This document shows positions 23,669 through 34,093 of a DNA stretch of 64,000 bases, piece by piece; position 1 is the stretch's first letter; each line of letters begins with the position of its first letter. The stretch comes from Moringa oleifera (taxonomy: Eukaryota; Streptophyta; Magnoliopsida; Brassicales; Moringaceae): NCBI GenBank assembly GCA_021397835.1, contig JAJFZO010000658.1, positions 2,611,501 to 2,675,500 on the forward strand, in the 5' to 3' direction. Both the position numbers and the translations under genes were made by a program. Under the pieces are notes generated by a model, which was given only the letters and a program-made list of their open reading frames with translations, did not search any database and had not been told where the DNA came from.

Positions 23669-24256
23669 ATGAATCAAGCCTCAGCGGGTGATTTTCATCG
23701 CAGCTCCGGCTGTGCTAGTCTCGTCCCTTGCTTGACGGAGCACTGGGGGGCCTTGCCGTTGAAAGTCGACGACTCCGAGGACATGATCATCTACAATTCA
23801 CTCAGTGATGCGCTTCATTTCGGGTGGTCTCCGTTTGATTTGACGGCGAGGACAGTTAAAGCGGAGCCGAGTTATGAGATGGAGTCCGCTCCCATCGTGG
23901 AGCCTGACCCGATTGGACTGGCTCCGATTGCGGCTTCAAAAAGCGAAAACGAAAGTGCTTCTTCACCGAAGAAACAAAAGAAGTGCTCCGACGGAGTTAG
24001 CGAAAAGGTGGCAAAGGGGAGGCACTACAGAGGGGTGAGGCAGCGGCCGTGGGGTAAGTTCGCCGCTGAGATTCGAGACCCGGCTAGAAATGGCGCGAGA
24101 GTGTGGCTTGGCACGTACGAGACGGCTGAAGAGGCCGCTTTAGCTTACGATCGAGCGGCTTACAGGATGCGCGGCTCTAAAGCATTGCTTAATTTCCCGC
24201 ACCGGATTGGCTCTAACGCGTCCGACCCTGTGAGGATCACTGCTAAGCGCCGATAA
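23669..24256 (+). CDS. ERF1A/ERF2: AP2/ERF transcription factor, ERF1A/ERF2/ERF13 type (group IXa)
   Basis: Intronless gene of 195 residues. The N-terminus has the group-IXa activation region, with [24 protein letters not shown] as landmarks (about 22-45). The AP2 domain spans about 119-177 ([43 protein letters not shown]), followed by the family signature [10 protein letters not shown]. Arabidopsis ERF1A and ERF2 are ethylene/jasmonate-induced activators of GCC-box defence genes. The protein stops directly after KRR, whereas family members usually continue with a Ser-rich tail and a second basic block, so this copy looks C-terminally short. It is divergent from the ERF104-type gene; an ERF1A/ERF2-type gene next to an ERF5/6-type gene is also the arrangement on Arabidopsis chromosomes 4 and 5. 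Confidence 0.9.
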   Translation: MNQASAGDFHRSSGCASLVPCLTEHWGALPLKVDDSEDMIIYNSLSDALHFGWSPFDLTARTVKAEPSYEMESAPIVEPDPIGLAPIAASKSENESASSPKKQKKCSDGVSEKVAKGRHYRGVRQRPWGKFAAEIRDPARNGARVWLGTYETAEEAALAYDRAAYRMRGSKALLNFPHRIGSNASDPVRITAKRR

Positions 24257-26163
24257 CCGGAGCCAACTGTATGGGCTTTGGACCAATAGGCCCAAATGTA
24301 AGCTGAACTGGGCCTCAGTTTTCTGTTTTCAGTGCTACTTGGCGAGCAGTTAGTGGTTGATTTCTTCCGCGGGTCTTGTCTGTAATGGGGGAAGGGACTG
24401 ATTGGTTGGTGTGAACATGAAACTATGGCAATCGAACAGACAAATAATGGGGGTCACTTCAATAAATTGACTTTTATGTATTAACCAAACACTCCACAAA
24501 ATCAGAAATTCTGACTAAATGAAAATATCACAAATCAATTCTTAGGACAATATTACTTTTCAAATTGTAATGATTTTCTTAATCTAACTATTAATAGATC
24601 ATTAAAGTAAAAACTGCGTAAGCTTGTGATTTTGGAACTTCGATGATTACTGCTAATGAAAAGATATGGATAAGATGCTTATTCCATTTCAATATGCCAA
24701 AAGCAGTGGAGCATAGGCCATATCTTATTGTTAATTAAGGGTATATAGTTACAGTTAGACATTATTATTGTGCACTAAAATAATTAAATGTACCCACTCT
24801 CAATGGCTCCAACAAACTATATTTAGTAATCTTACTTTATAAGGACGTTCCATGTTACAACTAATATCCCACTACCTAAATGATCGAGCATAAACCATAT
24901 AATATAAAGAACATTCCCGTAATCTTTCATTGTTTAAATGAAGTGTGATAATTTAATTTTTTTCACTAATATTTTTTTATGATAAACTTTAATTTAGGAT
25001 CTTTTGTTAATGCAAGCATTATTTATTCTACTGATTTGAATTGTATGATTTTTTAAAAAAATATTATAATACAAGACAATTTGATAAAATTAACAGTTAA
25101 GATTTATTTATTTATTCTTCACATGATTACTGCAATTTACAAAAAATATCATTAAATTTCATATAATGACTTCAAATTAGCACAGGATCTATAGTTGCAC
25201 ATTAAGTGGGGTATGACTTTTTAGGCTTGGCTAGACTTTTGGGTGTCTGCCCGTCAATTTGGAGTAAACCATATGAAAGGAATAATAAATGTCATGTGTG
25301 AGGTTTTAAATTAATGCAGGAGATATTTTGTTTAATGTATGGTTTCCAGGGAGTGAGGGTGACATGTACGCTAAAGTTGCTTCCTAAGAGATAAACTCAA
25401 CACATATATATATATGTAATAATATCATGTCAGATTTTATATAATCCGGTGCGAGATATTGTATTGGAAAAAGTGATTTTTTTATTAATTAATATGTTAT
25501 GTTATAGTAATTGATTGTATTAGATGCCTGTGAAATTTTTAAAATTTGTAAAATGGCATAAAATAATAGGGTAAAAAAATTATATATTTTTTGATTGAAT
25601 AGTTTTTAGACTGTGATATGGTCAGGTATTGAGGTATCTAAGCTCTTTTAAGTTTGAGTCTATTATTAGAAATTTATTGTTTGCTTATGCTAAGTGACCA
25701 AACTAATAACAAATCATTGTGTGCCAATACAAGTCTTAAAATGAGACATAGTAATAGATAAGTAACATAAACTATTTTTAGTTATAATTAATTAAGACAG
25801 ATCCTATAAATCTTTTGCCTCATTAGTGGGATCCACTATGTTTTTCTACACTAATGGCAAGAATTATAGGGCTAATTAGAAAGCAAAACTGTTGTAAAGC
25901 CTGATTAGGCTCCAAAATCTGGGCTTGCTGTTATGGGCTGATATTTCTCATTACTGGCCCTTTTCCTACGTGGGCTGGACTACACAAACTTACCTACCGC
26001 CCTTCATCAATACCCAATGCCACAAATCATATGCCAATCACTGAACGTGTTTGTGTTGCTCGAGTATACACAGGATAATTTCTCTCTAGTCACCTCAGAA
26101 CTCCCGCCACCTTTCTTATCTCTCGTGCCACCAACCTCGAAGGCTCAATTCCGACAAAAATCA
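24257..26163. other. Intergenic region between the ERF cluster and the oleosin gene
   Basis: About 1.9 kb of AT-rich DNA. There are small TA repeats (25404-25415) and no open frame with a recognisable product. The first 200 bases are the ERF 3' flank and the last 300 become GC-richer as the oleosin promoter begins. Confidence 0.4.
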
Positions 26164-26211
26164 ACGTGTCCCCGAGGAGAGCCTCTCTGCTACATGCAGC
26201 CTCTGCATGCA
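26164..26211 (+). promoter_or_regulatory. ABRE plus RY (CATGCA) cluster of the oleosin promoter
   Basis: ACGTGTC at 26164-26170 is an ABA-response core. CATGCA at 26193-26198 and TGCATGCA at 26204-26211 are RY elements bound by the B3 factors ABI3, FUS3 and LEC2. The ABRE-RY combination within 220 bases of the start codon is the usual arrangement in seed-specific oleosin promoters. A TATA-like CTATATC lies at 26284-26290. Confidence 0.6.
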
Positions 26212-26382
26212 AGCACCTCAACACGTACCACCGCTCACTTAACGCGTGTCACCCTCCGAGGGACCCACTGGTCTTCATTTCGCTCTATATCAACTCACCA
26301 CCTTCGATCGGCACTCCCAGACGCAAAGACTATCACCACAGTTGCCGATATATTGTGATTTGCTGTTCCGATCTTTGCATCA

Positions 26383-26887
26383 ATGGCTGAGAACCTACAA
26401 ACCAAGCATCGCGTCACTGAACCCAGGTATCGTCAGGTAGTCAAGGCGGCTACCGCAGCCACTGCTGGTGGATCCCTGTTGGTCCTCTCCGGTTTGACCC
26501 TTGCCGGCACGGTCATCGCACTGACCATCGCTACGCCGCTGCTGGTCATCTTCAGTCCGGTTCTAGTCCCTGCGGTGATCACTGTGGCGCTCTTGATCAT
26601 GGGGTTCTTGGCCTCGGGTGGTTTTGGCGTTGCTTCAGTGACTGTGTTGTCATGGATCTACAGGTACGCACCTCTTCTGTTTCCCTTAATTAATTAGCGA
26701 AAATTAAATCGCAGTTAATAATCTGGGTTTTGTTAAACTTAAAATAACATGCAGGTACGTGACTGGAAGGCACCCAGTAGGGGCGGACCAGCTGGAGCAA
26801 GCGCGGATGAAGCTAGCCAGCAAGGCTCGAGAGATGAAGGATAAGGCGTCGGAGCAGTTCGGACACCAGGTGGAGATAGAGAGATGA
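26383..26887 (+). CDS. OLE: Oleosin
   Basis: Lipid-droplet coat protein of 137 residues in two exons, 26383-26663 and 26755-26887 (91-base GT-AG intron). A short polar N-terminus (about 1-25) is followed by a roughly 70-residue uninterrupted hydrophobic hairpin containing the proline knot [12 protein letters not shown], which fits the oleosin signature PX5SPX3P. The C-terminus is amphipathic ([32 protein letters not shown]). There is no long C-terminal insertion, so it is the low-molecular-weight class. It sits on the monolayer of seed or pollen oil bodies and controls their size. The promoter carries ABRE and RY elements, which favour seed expression. I recall an oleosin-family gene beside ERF104 in Arabidopsis (At5g61610), in agreement with the position here. 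Confidence 0.95.
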
Positions 26888-27256
26888 AGAATTAAGACAT
26901 CCATCTGAGCAACACGTCGAGATCTAACGGCTTACAGTGTCTGGAGGCTTAAATGAGTGATTGGTTGTTGTTGTTGTCGTCGTCTTGTCTGTGGCATATC
27001 GTGTTTATTTCTTTGGGATATATGTAATGGAGTATAATTAGTTGCAGTCTTCTCTGTGTTAAGGTTCACTATTTCCCGCCCTTGTGTTTTGTCCTTCTTA
27101 AATCTACTTGAAACCATTCAAATGGTGGTTTGGAAAATGTTTTTCGTTATATATAGATATAATGTCACGAGATATATATGTAACATTTATTTAATAAATT
27201 TCTACCATCAAATGAAGAGTTTCACGAAGTTTACAATTCGGTTTAAAAAAGGAAAT

Positions 27257-27259
<3 letters not shown>

Positions 27260-27296
<37 letters not shown>
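27260..27296. repeat. (AT)18 microsatellite
   Basis: A pure AT dinucleotide tract directly followed by a GC-rich patch. It may be the tail of a degenerate retroposon on the minus strand, or an independent microsatellite. Confidence 0.9.
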
Positions 27297-27298
<2 letters not shown>

Positions 27299-28034
27299 TT
27301 GGGTGGCCGCGTGGTCCACTTTGGGGAGGTGTGGGTTGGGTGCCTGCCACCGTGGGGGACCAGGTGGCCAAGCCCCAGAAATCCGTTAGCACGTGAACCA
27401 TATTTTAATTGGTTAGTTTGATATTTGACGGAGGGTCAGCTTCATTGTCATAAAATTTTAAATTGAAATCATCAGGAATCAGATGAAAGAGAAATTGGCT
27501 ATGAGCACACTCTTTTTACTTCGCAAGGCTCGAAGTACCAAAACTATGGTGGGGGTACCATGTTAACGGGCAATGTGCACTGAACACATATGCAAATAAC
27601 AATTTCTTGTGAATAAAGGGACCTACGAGAAAAATGTGTTTACAATTACGGAACCCATGCATGATTAGGTTGGATGCACTTAAATTGTTTTTAGGTGTGT
27701 TATTAGATCGGAAATCAAGCAAATTAATTAATGTGAAAAAGAAGAAGAAATTTGTAGGTGGTGTCTTTGCAGATATGAAAAGCATGTTTAAGAATGGATC
27801 ACAGATGAAAATGTGAACAGAAGAAGATGAGGAAATTAATTTGTAAGGGCGGTCCTTACAATTATGAAAAGCATAGACGAAAATTCCTGACAGTGGAATT
27901 GGATCGGAACTCCATGTTCTGAAAAAACAAATCTGGAAATTTGTAACGTGGACGAAAATTATTGAGGGAGTGAGTTGGAACTTTGCTATGCAAGTGTCTT
28001 GCCACGAAGCTGCTATTTGGGACCTGCCTAGCTA

Positions 28035-28038
<4 letters not shown>

Positions 28039-28072
<34 letters not shown>
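28039..28072. repeat. (TA)17 microsatellite upstream of receptor-like gene 1
   Basis: A pure TA tract about 70-105 bases upstream of the start codon at 28144. The matching position upstream of receptor-like gene 2 (about 34060) has CTACATAAGAAGG with no repeat, so the tract expanded in one copy only. Confidence 0.9.
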
Positions 28073-28075
<3 letters not shown>

Positions 28076-28143
28076 AGAAGGAATCATTAACTTTGCAATC
28101 TGCATAAGCCCTTCTCAGTGAACGTTCTTGAATTGGGTATTCC

Positions 28144-31100
28144 ATGGCTATGAAGTCTTCCATGACAGCTTTCAAGAACCTAGATGTAGGGTTGCTTATT
28201 CTAGTGGCCGCCGTGGCAAGCTCCACAATGGGGTGTCACGAAAGTGAGAGGCAAGCCCTTCTGAAATTCAAGCGTGGTCTTGTTGATAATTCCACCCGGC
28301 TGGAATCTTGGGCTATGGATGACGATTGTTGTGGTTGGCCTGAGTTGGTTTGCGACAACATCACCGGCAATGTCCGTGAACTCCACCTTAGAAATCCACT
28401 AGACCCAGATCATGAAAATGTCACAGAATATGAGCTTTATCTAAGGTCTCAGTTGGGCGGTGAAGTAGATGCGTCGTTAACGGAGTTGAAGCATCTTACT
28501 TACTTGGACTTGAGTGGGAATGATTTTGGAGGAATAAGAATTCCCAGCTTCTTTGGTGATATGGGCAGTTTAAGATATCTCAATCTCTCCAGAGCAGGAT
28601 TTGGGGGACGGGTTCCTCATCAACTTGGAAATCTCTCAAATTTGATATATCTCAACTTAAAAGTGCGGGATTATCAATTGGACGTGGATAATTTTCAGTG
28701 GGTTTACAATCTGTTATTGCTGGAGCATCTTGACATGAGTGGCGCAAATCTCGAAGGAGTTGGTGATTGGTTACAGGTGACAAGCTCTCTTCCATCCCTA
28801 AAAGAGTTACACTTGTCAGGTTGTCATCTTGATCACATGCCTCTTTCAATTTCTCCTAATTTTACTTCTCTTGTCATCTTTGATCTTTCTGACAATGGGT
28901 TCAGCAGTCCCTTGATTCCCGCATGGGTTTTTGACCTTAAGACTCTGTCTCACCTTGATTTATCACGTAATTACTTTGGAGGCCCATTACCCATTGGTCT
29001 TAGAAACATGACCTCTCTTAAACATCTTGACTTAAGTTTAAACAAGTTTAATTCTTCCATTCCTGATTGGTTGTATAGCTTAAGCGACCTTCAGCACCTT
29101 GATTTGTCTTCTAACCAGTTTCAAGGTAAAATCTCTAATGCCATAGGAAATTTGACCCGGTTGATTCATCTTGACTTGAGTTCCAACCAGTTTAATTCTT
29201 CCATTCCTCATTGGCTGCATGGCTTAAGCCACCTTCAGTACCTTTCTTTGTCTGGTAATCAGTTTCGAGGTACAATCTCTAATGCCATAAAAAATTTGAC
29301 TGGGTTGATTAATCTTGACCTTTCGAACAATAAATTGGAAGGCCCGTTGCCCAGATCTTTGGGGAATCTCTGTAGCTTAAGGTTCATTGACTTGTCTGGT
29401 AATTCATTGAGTCAAGATATATCACAAATTTTAAAAGCCTTGTCATTAGGATGTGTATCAAATGGACTTGAGATTTTGGACTTGTCTAATTGTCAACTTT
29501 TTGGTCCAATTCCAAAGTTTTTAAGATCATTGCAGTCATTGACATATCTAGATCTTTCTAATAATAGGTTAAATGGAACTATTCCTAAATGGGTAGGACA
29601 ACTTTCTAACTTGAAAGTACTAGGTCTTGAGAAAAATTCACTGGATGGTGTTGTTTCTGAAGTGCACTTTGCAAATCTTACTGCTTTACGATCTCTGTCT
29701 CTATCTAAAAACAGCATAACTTTAGAAGTCAACAGTAATTGGGTTCCACCTTTCTCGCTGCTTGAAATCGAGTTGTCATCTTGTCATTTGGGTCCTTCAT
29801 TCCCATCGTGGCTTCGCTTTCAAGGTAGTTTATACTTCTTAAATATCTCTGATACTGGAATTAGAGATACTATTCCCACTTGGTTTTGGAAATTTTCTTC
29901 ACAATTTTATTATATAGATCTTTCTCATAATCAACTTCACGGTGGAATCCCTGACATGTCTATGATTTCGTCTTTGGATGATTTTTTGGTGATTGATTTG
30001 AGCTACAATAGCATGGAAGGTCATTTACCAGCTCCTTTGTCCTCTAATGTAACAGAATTTTATCTTTCAAGCAACTCAATTTCTGGATCTATTTCTCACC
30101 TCTTGTGTGACCTAATGGATGAACCAAACAACCTTCAAATCCTTCACTTAGGGAATAATCTTTTATCCGGTGAAATTCCTAATTGTTGGATGAATTGGCC
30201 CAGATTGGTTTCAATAAATTTGCAAGGGAACAACTTGACAGGAAAGATTCCTAGTTCCATTGGATCTTTACGCTTTCTTCAATCATTGCACTTGAGAAAG
30301 AATGATTTGTCAGGAGCTTTGCCTTCATCCTTGCGACATTGTGAGAAGTTAAGGGTTCTTGATTTGGGAGAAAATAAGCTTGTGGGACAGATACCAAGTT
30401 GGATTGGAGACAGACTTACTGAGCTAAAGATGCTCAAGCTTCATTCAAACAGATTTGGAAGTCACATTCCTGAAGAATTATGTCATCTTCGTTCTCTACA
30501 AATTTTGGATCTCGCGCATAATAATTTATCAGGAAGAATACCAAAATGTTTTTCCAATTTAAGTGCCATGGCTGCAGATCAAAAGAAGTTAATGGCTAAT
30601 GGTGAACTCAGCTACTCCTCCTTCGCTCAAGGTCCAATCGACTCATTGTTATTGGTGATGAAAGGTAGAGAGGCGGAATATAGCACCATTTTGGGACTCG
30701 TAACAACTATAGACCTTTCGAGCAATAGCTTATCAGGTGAAATTCCGACAGAAATTACCAGTCTCTTTGGCTTGAGATGGTTGAACTTGTCAAGAAATCT
30801 TTTGAATGGAAGAATTCCTACAAAGATGGGAAATATGGGATTATTAGAATCCCTTGATCTGTCTCGAAATCATCTTGATGGTGAAATCCCCTCCAGCATG
30901 TCCCAGTTGCCTTTCTTGAGCTACTTGGATCTGTCCGACAATAATTTGGTCGGAAAAATCCCTTCAAGCAGTCAGCTTCAAAGCTTCAATCCCTCTCGCT
31001 TCGTTGGAAACCATCTCTGTGGACTACCATTGTTGGAGACTTGCCCAGGACCTCAAGTTGGAGAAGAAGAAGGTAAAAAAGATGATGATGAGGGAGGAGA

Positions 31101-31266
31101 AGTGAATTATTGGTTTTACGTGGGTATGGTAATGGGATTCATAGTGAGCTTTTGGATTGTGATGGGTCCTCTGTTATACAACAGGTCATGGAGAATTGCT
31201 TATTTTCAGATGCTAGACAAAATAGGGGACAAGTTGTGGCGTCTTGCTCATTGCTATGACTGCTAG
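28144..31266 (+). CDS. LRR receptor-like protein, EIX/Cf-9 type, copy 1
   Basis: Intronless gene of 1040 residues. A signal peptide (about 1-30) leads to the N-terminal LRR cap starting at Cys31 (CHESERQALLKFKRGL, then DDDCCGWP). Roughly thirty extracellular LRRs follow. An island loop near GREAEYSTILGL separates the last four repeats, then come an acidic juxtamembrane stretch (EEEGKKDDDEGG), one membrane segment (about 989-1012) with a GMVMG (GxxxG) motif, and a 28-residue cytoplasmic tail without a kinase. Proteins of this type sit at the cell surface, bind microbial or developmental ligands and signal through SOBIR1 and BAK1; the GxxxG motif is known to help SOBIR1 contact. The cap motif usually reads WxGVxC, but here it is WPELVC, with Glu replacing Gly. 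It is a tandem partner of the gene at 34138-37200. The ligand is unknown. Confidence 0.93.
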   Translation: MAMKSSMTAFKNLDVGLLILVAAVASSTMGCHESERQALLKFKRGLVDNSTRLESWAMDDDCCGWPELVCDNITGNVRELHLRNPLDPDHENVTEYELYLRSQLGGEVDASLTELKHLTYLDLSGNDFGGIRIPSFFGDMGSLRYLNLSRAGFGGRVPHQLGNLSNLIYLNLKVRDYQLDVDNFQWVYNLLLLEHLDMSGANLEGVGDWLQVTSSLPSLKELHLSGCHLDHMPLSISPNFTSLVIFDLSDNGFSSPLIPAWVFDLKTLSHLDLSRNYFGGPLPIGLRNMTSLKHLDLSLNKFNSSIPDWLYSLSDLQHLDLSSNQFQGKISNAIGNLTRLIHLDLSSNQFNSSIPHWLHGLSHLQYLSLSGNQFRGTISNAIKNLTGLINLDLSNNKLEGPLPRSLGNLCSLRFIDLSGNSLSQDISQILKALSLGCVSNGLEILDLSNCQLFGPIPKFLRSLQSLTYLDLSNNRLNGTIPKWVGQLSNLKVLGLEKNSLDGVVSEVHFANLTALRSLSLSKNSITLEVNSNWVPPFSLLEIELSSCHLGPSFPSWLRFQGSLYFLNISDTGIRDTIPTWFWKFSSQFYYIDLSHNQLHGGIPDMSMISSLDDFLVIDLSYNSMEGHLPAPLSSNVTEFYLSSNSISGSISHLLCDLMDEPNNLQILHLGNNLLSGEIPNCWMNWPRLVSINLQGNNLTGKIPSSIGSLRFLQSLHLRKNDLSGALPSSLRHCEKLRVLDLGENKLVGQIPSWIGDRLTELKMLKLHSNRFGSHIPEELCHLRSLQILDLAHNNLSGRIPKCFSNLSAMAADQKKLMANGELSYSSFAQGPIDSLLLVMKGREAEYSTILGLVTTIDLSSNSLSGEIPTEITSLFGLRWLNLSRNLLNGRIPTKMGNMGLLESLDLSRNHLDGEIPSSMSQLPFLSYLDLSDNNLVGKIPSSSQLQSFNPSRFVGNHLCGLPLLETCPGPQVGEEEGKKDDDEGGEVNYWFYVGMVMGFIVSFWIVMGPLLYNRSWRIAYFQMLDKIGDKLWRLAHCYDC

Positions 31267-31489
31267 CTAGATTGATCTAATGTTTGGCTTTGTTGTGTTA
31301 TTGTGCTTAATATTTACTCACTTTATGTGATGAGATTGTAATTTAATCTACCTGATGCTTTAATTTATATAATTAATCTAATTTCTGATTTCATCATGGA
31401 ATTGGATAAGTATGGTTCGAACATATATGTATACATATATAAGTCAATTTAATCATGTACTTTTTTTTCTTAATTTTTGCTAACTTTAC
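31267..31489. other. 3' flank of receptor-like gene 1
   Basis: The first 60 bases match the sequence after the stop codon of gene 2 (TTGATCTAAT and TTGTTGTGTTATTGTGCT shared). The rest is AT-rich and contains probable polyadenylation signals. Confidence 0.5.
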
Positions 31490-31870
31490 TTCTGTTGTGG
31501 TCTTCCATCTTTATTCAAATCATGAATTTAGCTATCCTTTAATCCCCACATGGGTCTTTAATGCTGACACTCTTTTTTACTTACCTTGATTTTAAGTTCA
31601 AACAACATTGAAGGCCCATTACCAATTGGATCTACAAACATGATCTGGATCTCTCTTACAAATCTGGACTTAAAAGTGACACACCAATTTAATTCTTCCA
31701 TGCCACACCCCATTGTTTGAGTCTCTTTTCCTTGGCCCGTAATCAGTTTCAAGAATGCCATAAGAAATTTGACTACCTTGATTTACATATCTTCACCTTT
31801 CTTACAATAAAATTAAAGGCTCATTTGCCTACACGTCTGAGGAATTTCTACAACTTAAGGTCTGTTTTAT
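31490..31870 (+). pseudogene. Degraded LRR receptor-like protein fragment
   Basis: This stretch is clearly related at DNA level to the mid-LRR region of copy 1 at about 28860-29390. Shared blocks include TTGATTTTAAGTTCAAAC-like, AGGCCCATTACC, TTTAATTCTTCCAT, TAATCAGTTTCAAG, AATGCCATAA and GAATTTCTACAACTTAAGG-like pieces in the same order. It has several deletions and frameshifts, and stop codons in every frame, so it cannot encode a protein. It has no counterpart after copy 2. It is best read as the remnant of a third array member, or of an unequal crossover inside the array. Confidence 0.75.
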
Positions 31871-33770
31871 TATCCAATATATATTGCATTGATTAATCCA
31901 CTTGAATTTGTCTAATCGTGTCCTTGTCTATTTGATTACTTGAGCTCACATGAATTAACCATCTTTTTTTTTTTTTTTTTATAGATCTATAGCAAAATTT
32001 AATTTTTAAGTTAAAAAATCAATCAATGTTGTTTTCAAAAATTTTAAATCTGTTGCAAATCAAAAAAAGATTGATTTTTCTTTTCAAAAAAATTTGAAAT
32101 TCATTTCAAATCAAAACTTATATTTTTAGTCACATATTAATTAAAAAAACAAATAAAAATACAATAACATTCAATTTATTTATTTATATTAAAAAAATAA
32201 AAAGACACACACACGAAATTAAGGTAATTATTGAGTGGATGACAATTATAATGATAACACAGACAATAATAATAATGATAATAACAATAGAGATGATGGT
32301 GATGGTAATAGTCATTGAGTTGACTACGATGATGATAAATAATCATAATGTAATATTAACAATAATAATATTATCATGACGATAATAGTGAAGATCAATA
32401 ATAACAATAATTATTTAAAAAATTAAAAATTTACTAAAAAACAAAATTAAAGAATTTGTTGAAAGGTAATCAAATTTATTAATAAATAATAAGTTTTTCA
32501 TAACTTGAAAAATTAGATTATTTATATAATTACTTACACATAAATTATAAATATCCATAAAATTTTAAATAAATATAAAAAAATTTACACTAACTTGCTT
32601 TTCAATTTGAATCTCAAATTTAATTTGATTTAATTTTTTTAATTTTTGTTTCCTTATAAACAAGAGAATTTAAATGTAGGATCAACAATTCCTTCAAAGC
32701 CTTTGCATTCTTCTAATTACTTATTTTTACCTTTAGTTGATTAAATATTCTCATATGTTGCATATATATGCTTAAAAGATTATTAGTTTCATTTTTAAAA
32801 TTGGTGTATTTTCCTTTGATTAGCATATCAAAGTGGAAATATACTCTTAAATTTGAAAAGAAAAATAAAAAGAAATTAGAGTTTAAAAGCTTTCCCAGGA
32901 AACTACTTATCAACTCAAACTAATTCTTAAGACAATAATCAGTTCTAATCCAAATTGTTAGTAGAGTGAATGGACATCAAAGTAAGTAGATTACAAATAT
33001 TACCTACACACCTGATTTCATCTATAATTAATCAAAACACCCATGTCACAAAAATCTAAGAAGATAAACAAAACCCGTTGATTAAAATTAATTAATTTAA
33101 TTTCCTTTCTAATTGATGATCACTCTTAGAATTCAAGTCTTCACCATCTATTTCTGAATGTTAAAGTCTTAAATTCTGTTTCAAATTAACCTGTTGTTGG
33201 GGTAAGAAACATCAGGAAACGTAAGAGTCTGGATGGGTTTTGAAGACTTGACGATCGAATTCATCTAATGGAACTCTCACACTCAAAGGAGGACCATTAG
33301 CTCGGTGCTCTACCAAAAGAGAAACTATCAATTGGGTCCTCAGCTCGGAGGTCTTCATCAACTATTATGAGTCCCCAGTATTCGGTGGGTCACCATTAAT
33401 TGACCTGTTTAAAGTGTTTGATGATATAGTGGGAGACCGTAGACATCACGAAACGTAATAAATGGGTTCCAAAGTCTTCCATGGATAGTTATATTTGCAT
33501 GACTCTCCATTACTAGTCTTAAATTAATAGATCTCAATTTGCTTTTCATCTCCGGCTATTACGGCAATTAAATGAGTACTGTTTCAATCAGTAGTCAGGA
33601 TCTCTAATTTTCTCTTAATTAATAATCTTACAATTTCTCTTTAATCTGATTGCTGATAAAGACCAACTTGCGACTTCTTGTAAAATTTTACTGAATTTAA
33701 TGAAGTTAGTTAAGGCTATCAATTAAACACACTTTTGCATAATAAGAGTTGATACATTAATAAGAGAACA
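31871..33770. other. Spacer between the receptor-like genes
   Basis: AT-rich DNA with a GAT/AAT-rich stretch at 32235-32410 that resembles the 3' flank of gene 2 at 37285-37400 (both have GACAATAATAATGATAAT-like, GAGATGATGG and AGTCATTG blocks). The part at 32890-33080 resembles 39105-39460 downstream of gene 2. Near 33206-33249 and 33441-33479 is a diverged direct repeat of about 40 bases (CATCAGGAAACGTAA and CATCACGAAACGTAA). No gene is visible. Confidence 0.5.
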
Positions 33771-34093
33771 TATGCATAATTTAGTTGGATGCACTTGTTT
33801 TCAGGCACAGTACAGTGATGGCATAGCTGTTCAATTAGAAATTCTTACTCTTGTTAGACGGAAACGAGGAAAGTACTGTGTCAAAAGAAGAAGAAGAAAT
33901 TTGTTGGCCATGTGTCTTTTCAGTCATGACAAACATGGAAAACATGAGCGTCGTATTTCACGGTTTTGGAGTTGGAAGAAAACTCCTGAGGGTGATTTGG
34001 AGCTTTGCATCAACTGTTTTGCCAAGAAGCTGCTATTTCGGACCTGCCTACCTGGTTCTACATAAGAAGGAATCATCAGATTTGCGATGTGCA

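Larger units (their letters stand above)
26888..28143. other. Oleosin 3' flank and upstream region of receptor-like gene 1
   Basis: Contains an (AT)18 tract at 27260-27296, an adjoining GC-rich patch at 27297-27400 and, from about 27650, DNA that is recognisably related to the region upstream of receptor-like gene 2 (shared TTGGATGCACTT, AAGAAGAAGAAATTTGT, GAAGCTGCTATTT and GGACCTGCCTA blocks). No gene is evident. Confidence 0.5.

Noticed and set aside
26017..26440. Three overlapping open frames upstream of the oleosin start
   Set aside because: They overlap the ABRE/RY promoter, disagree in frame and resemble no protein.
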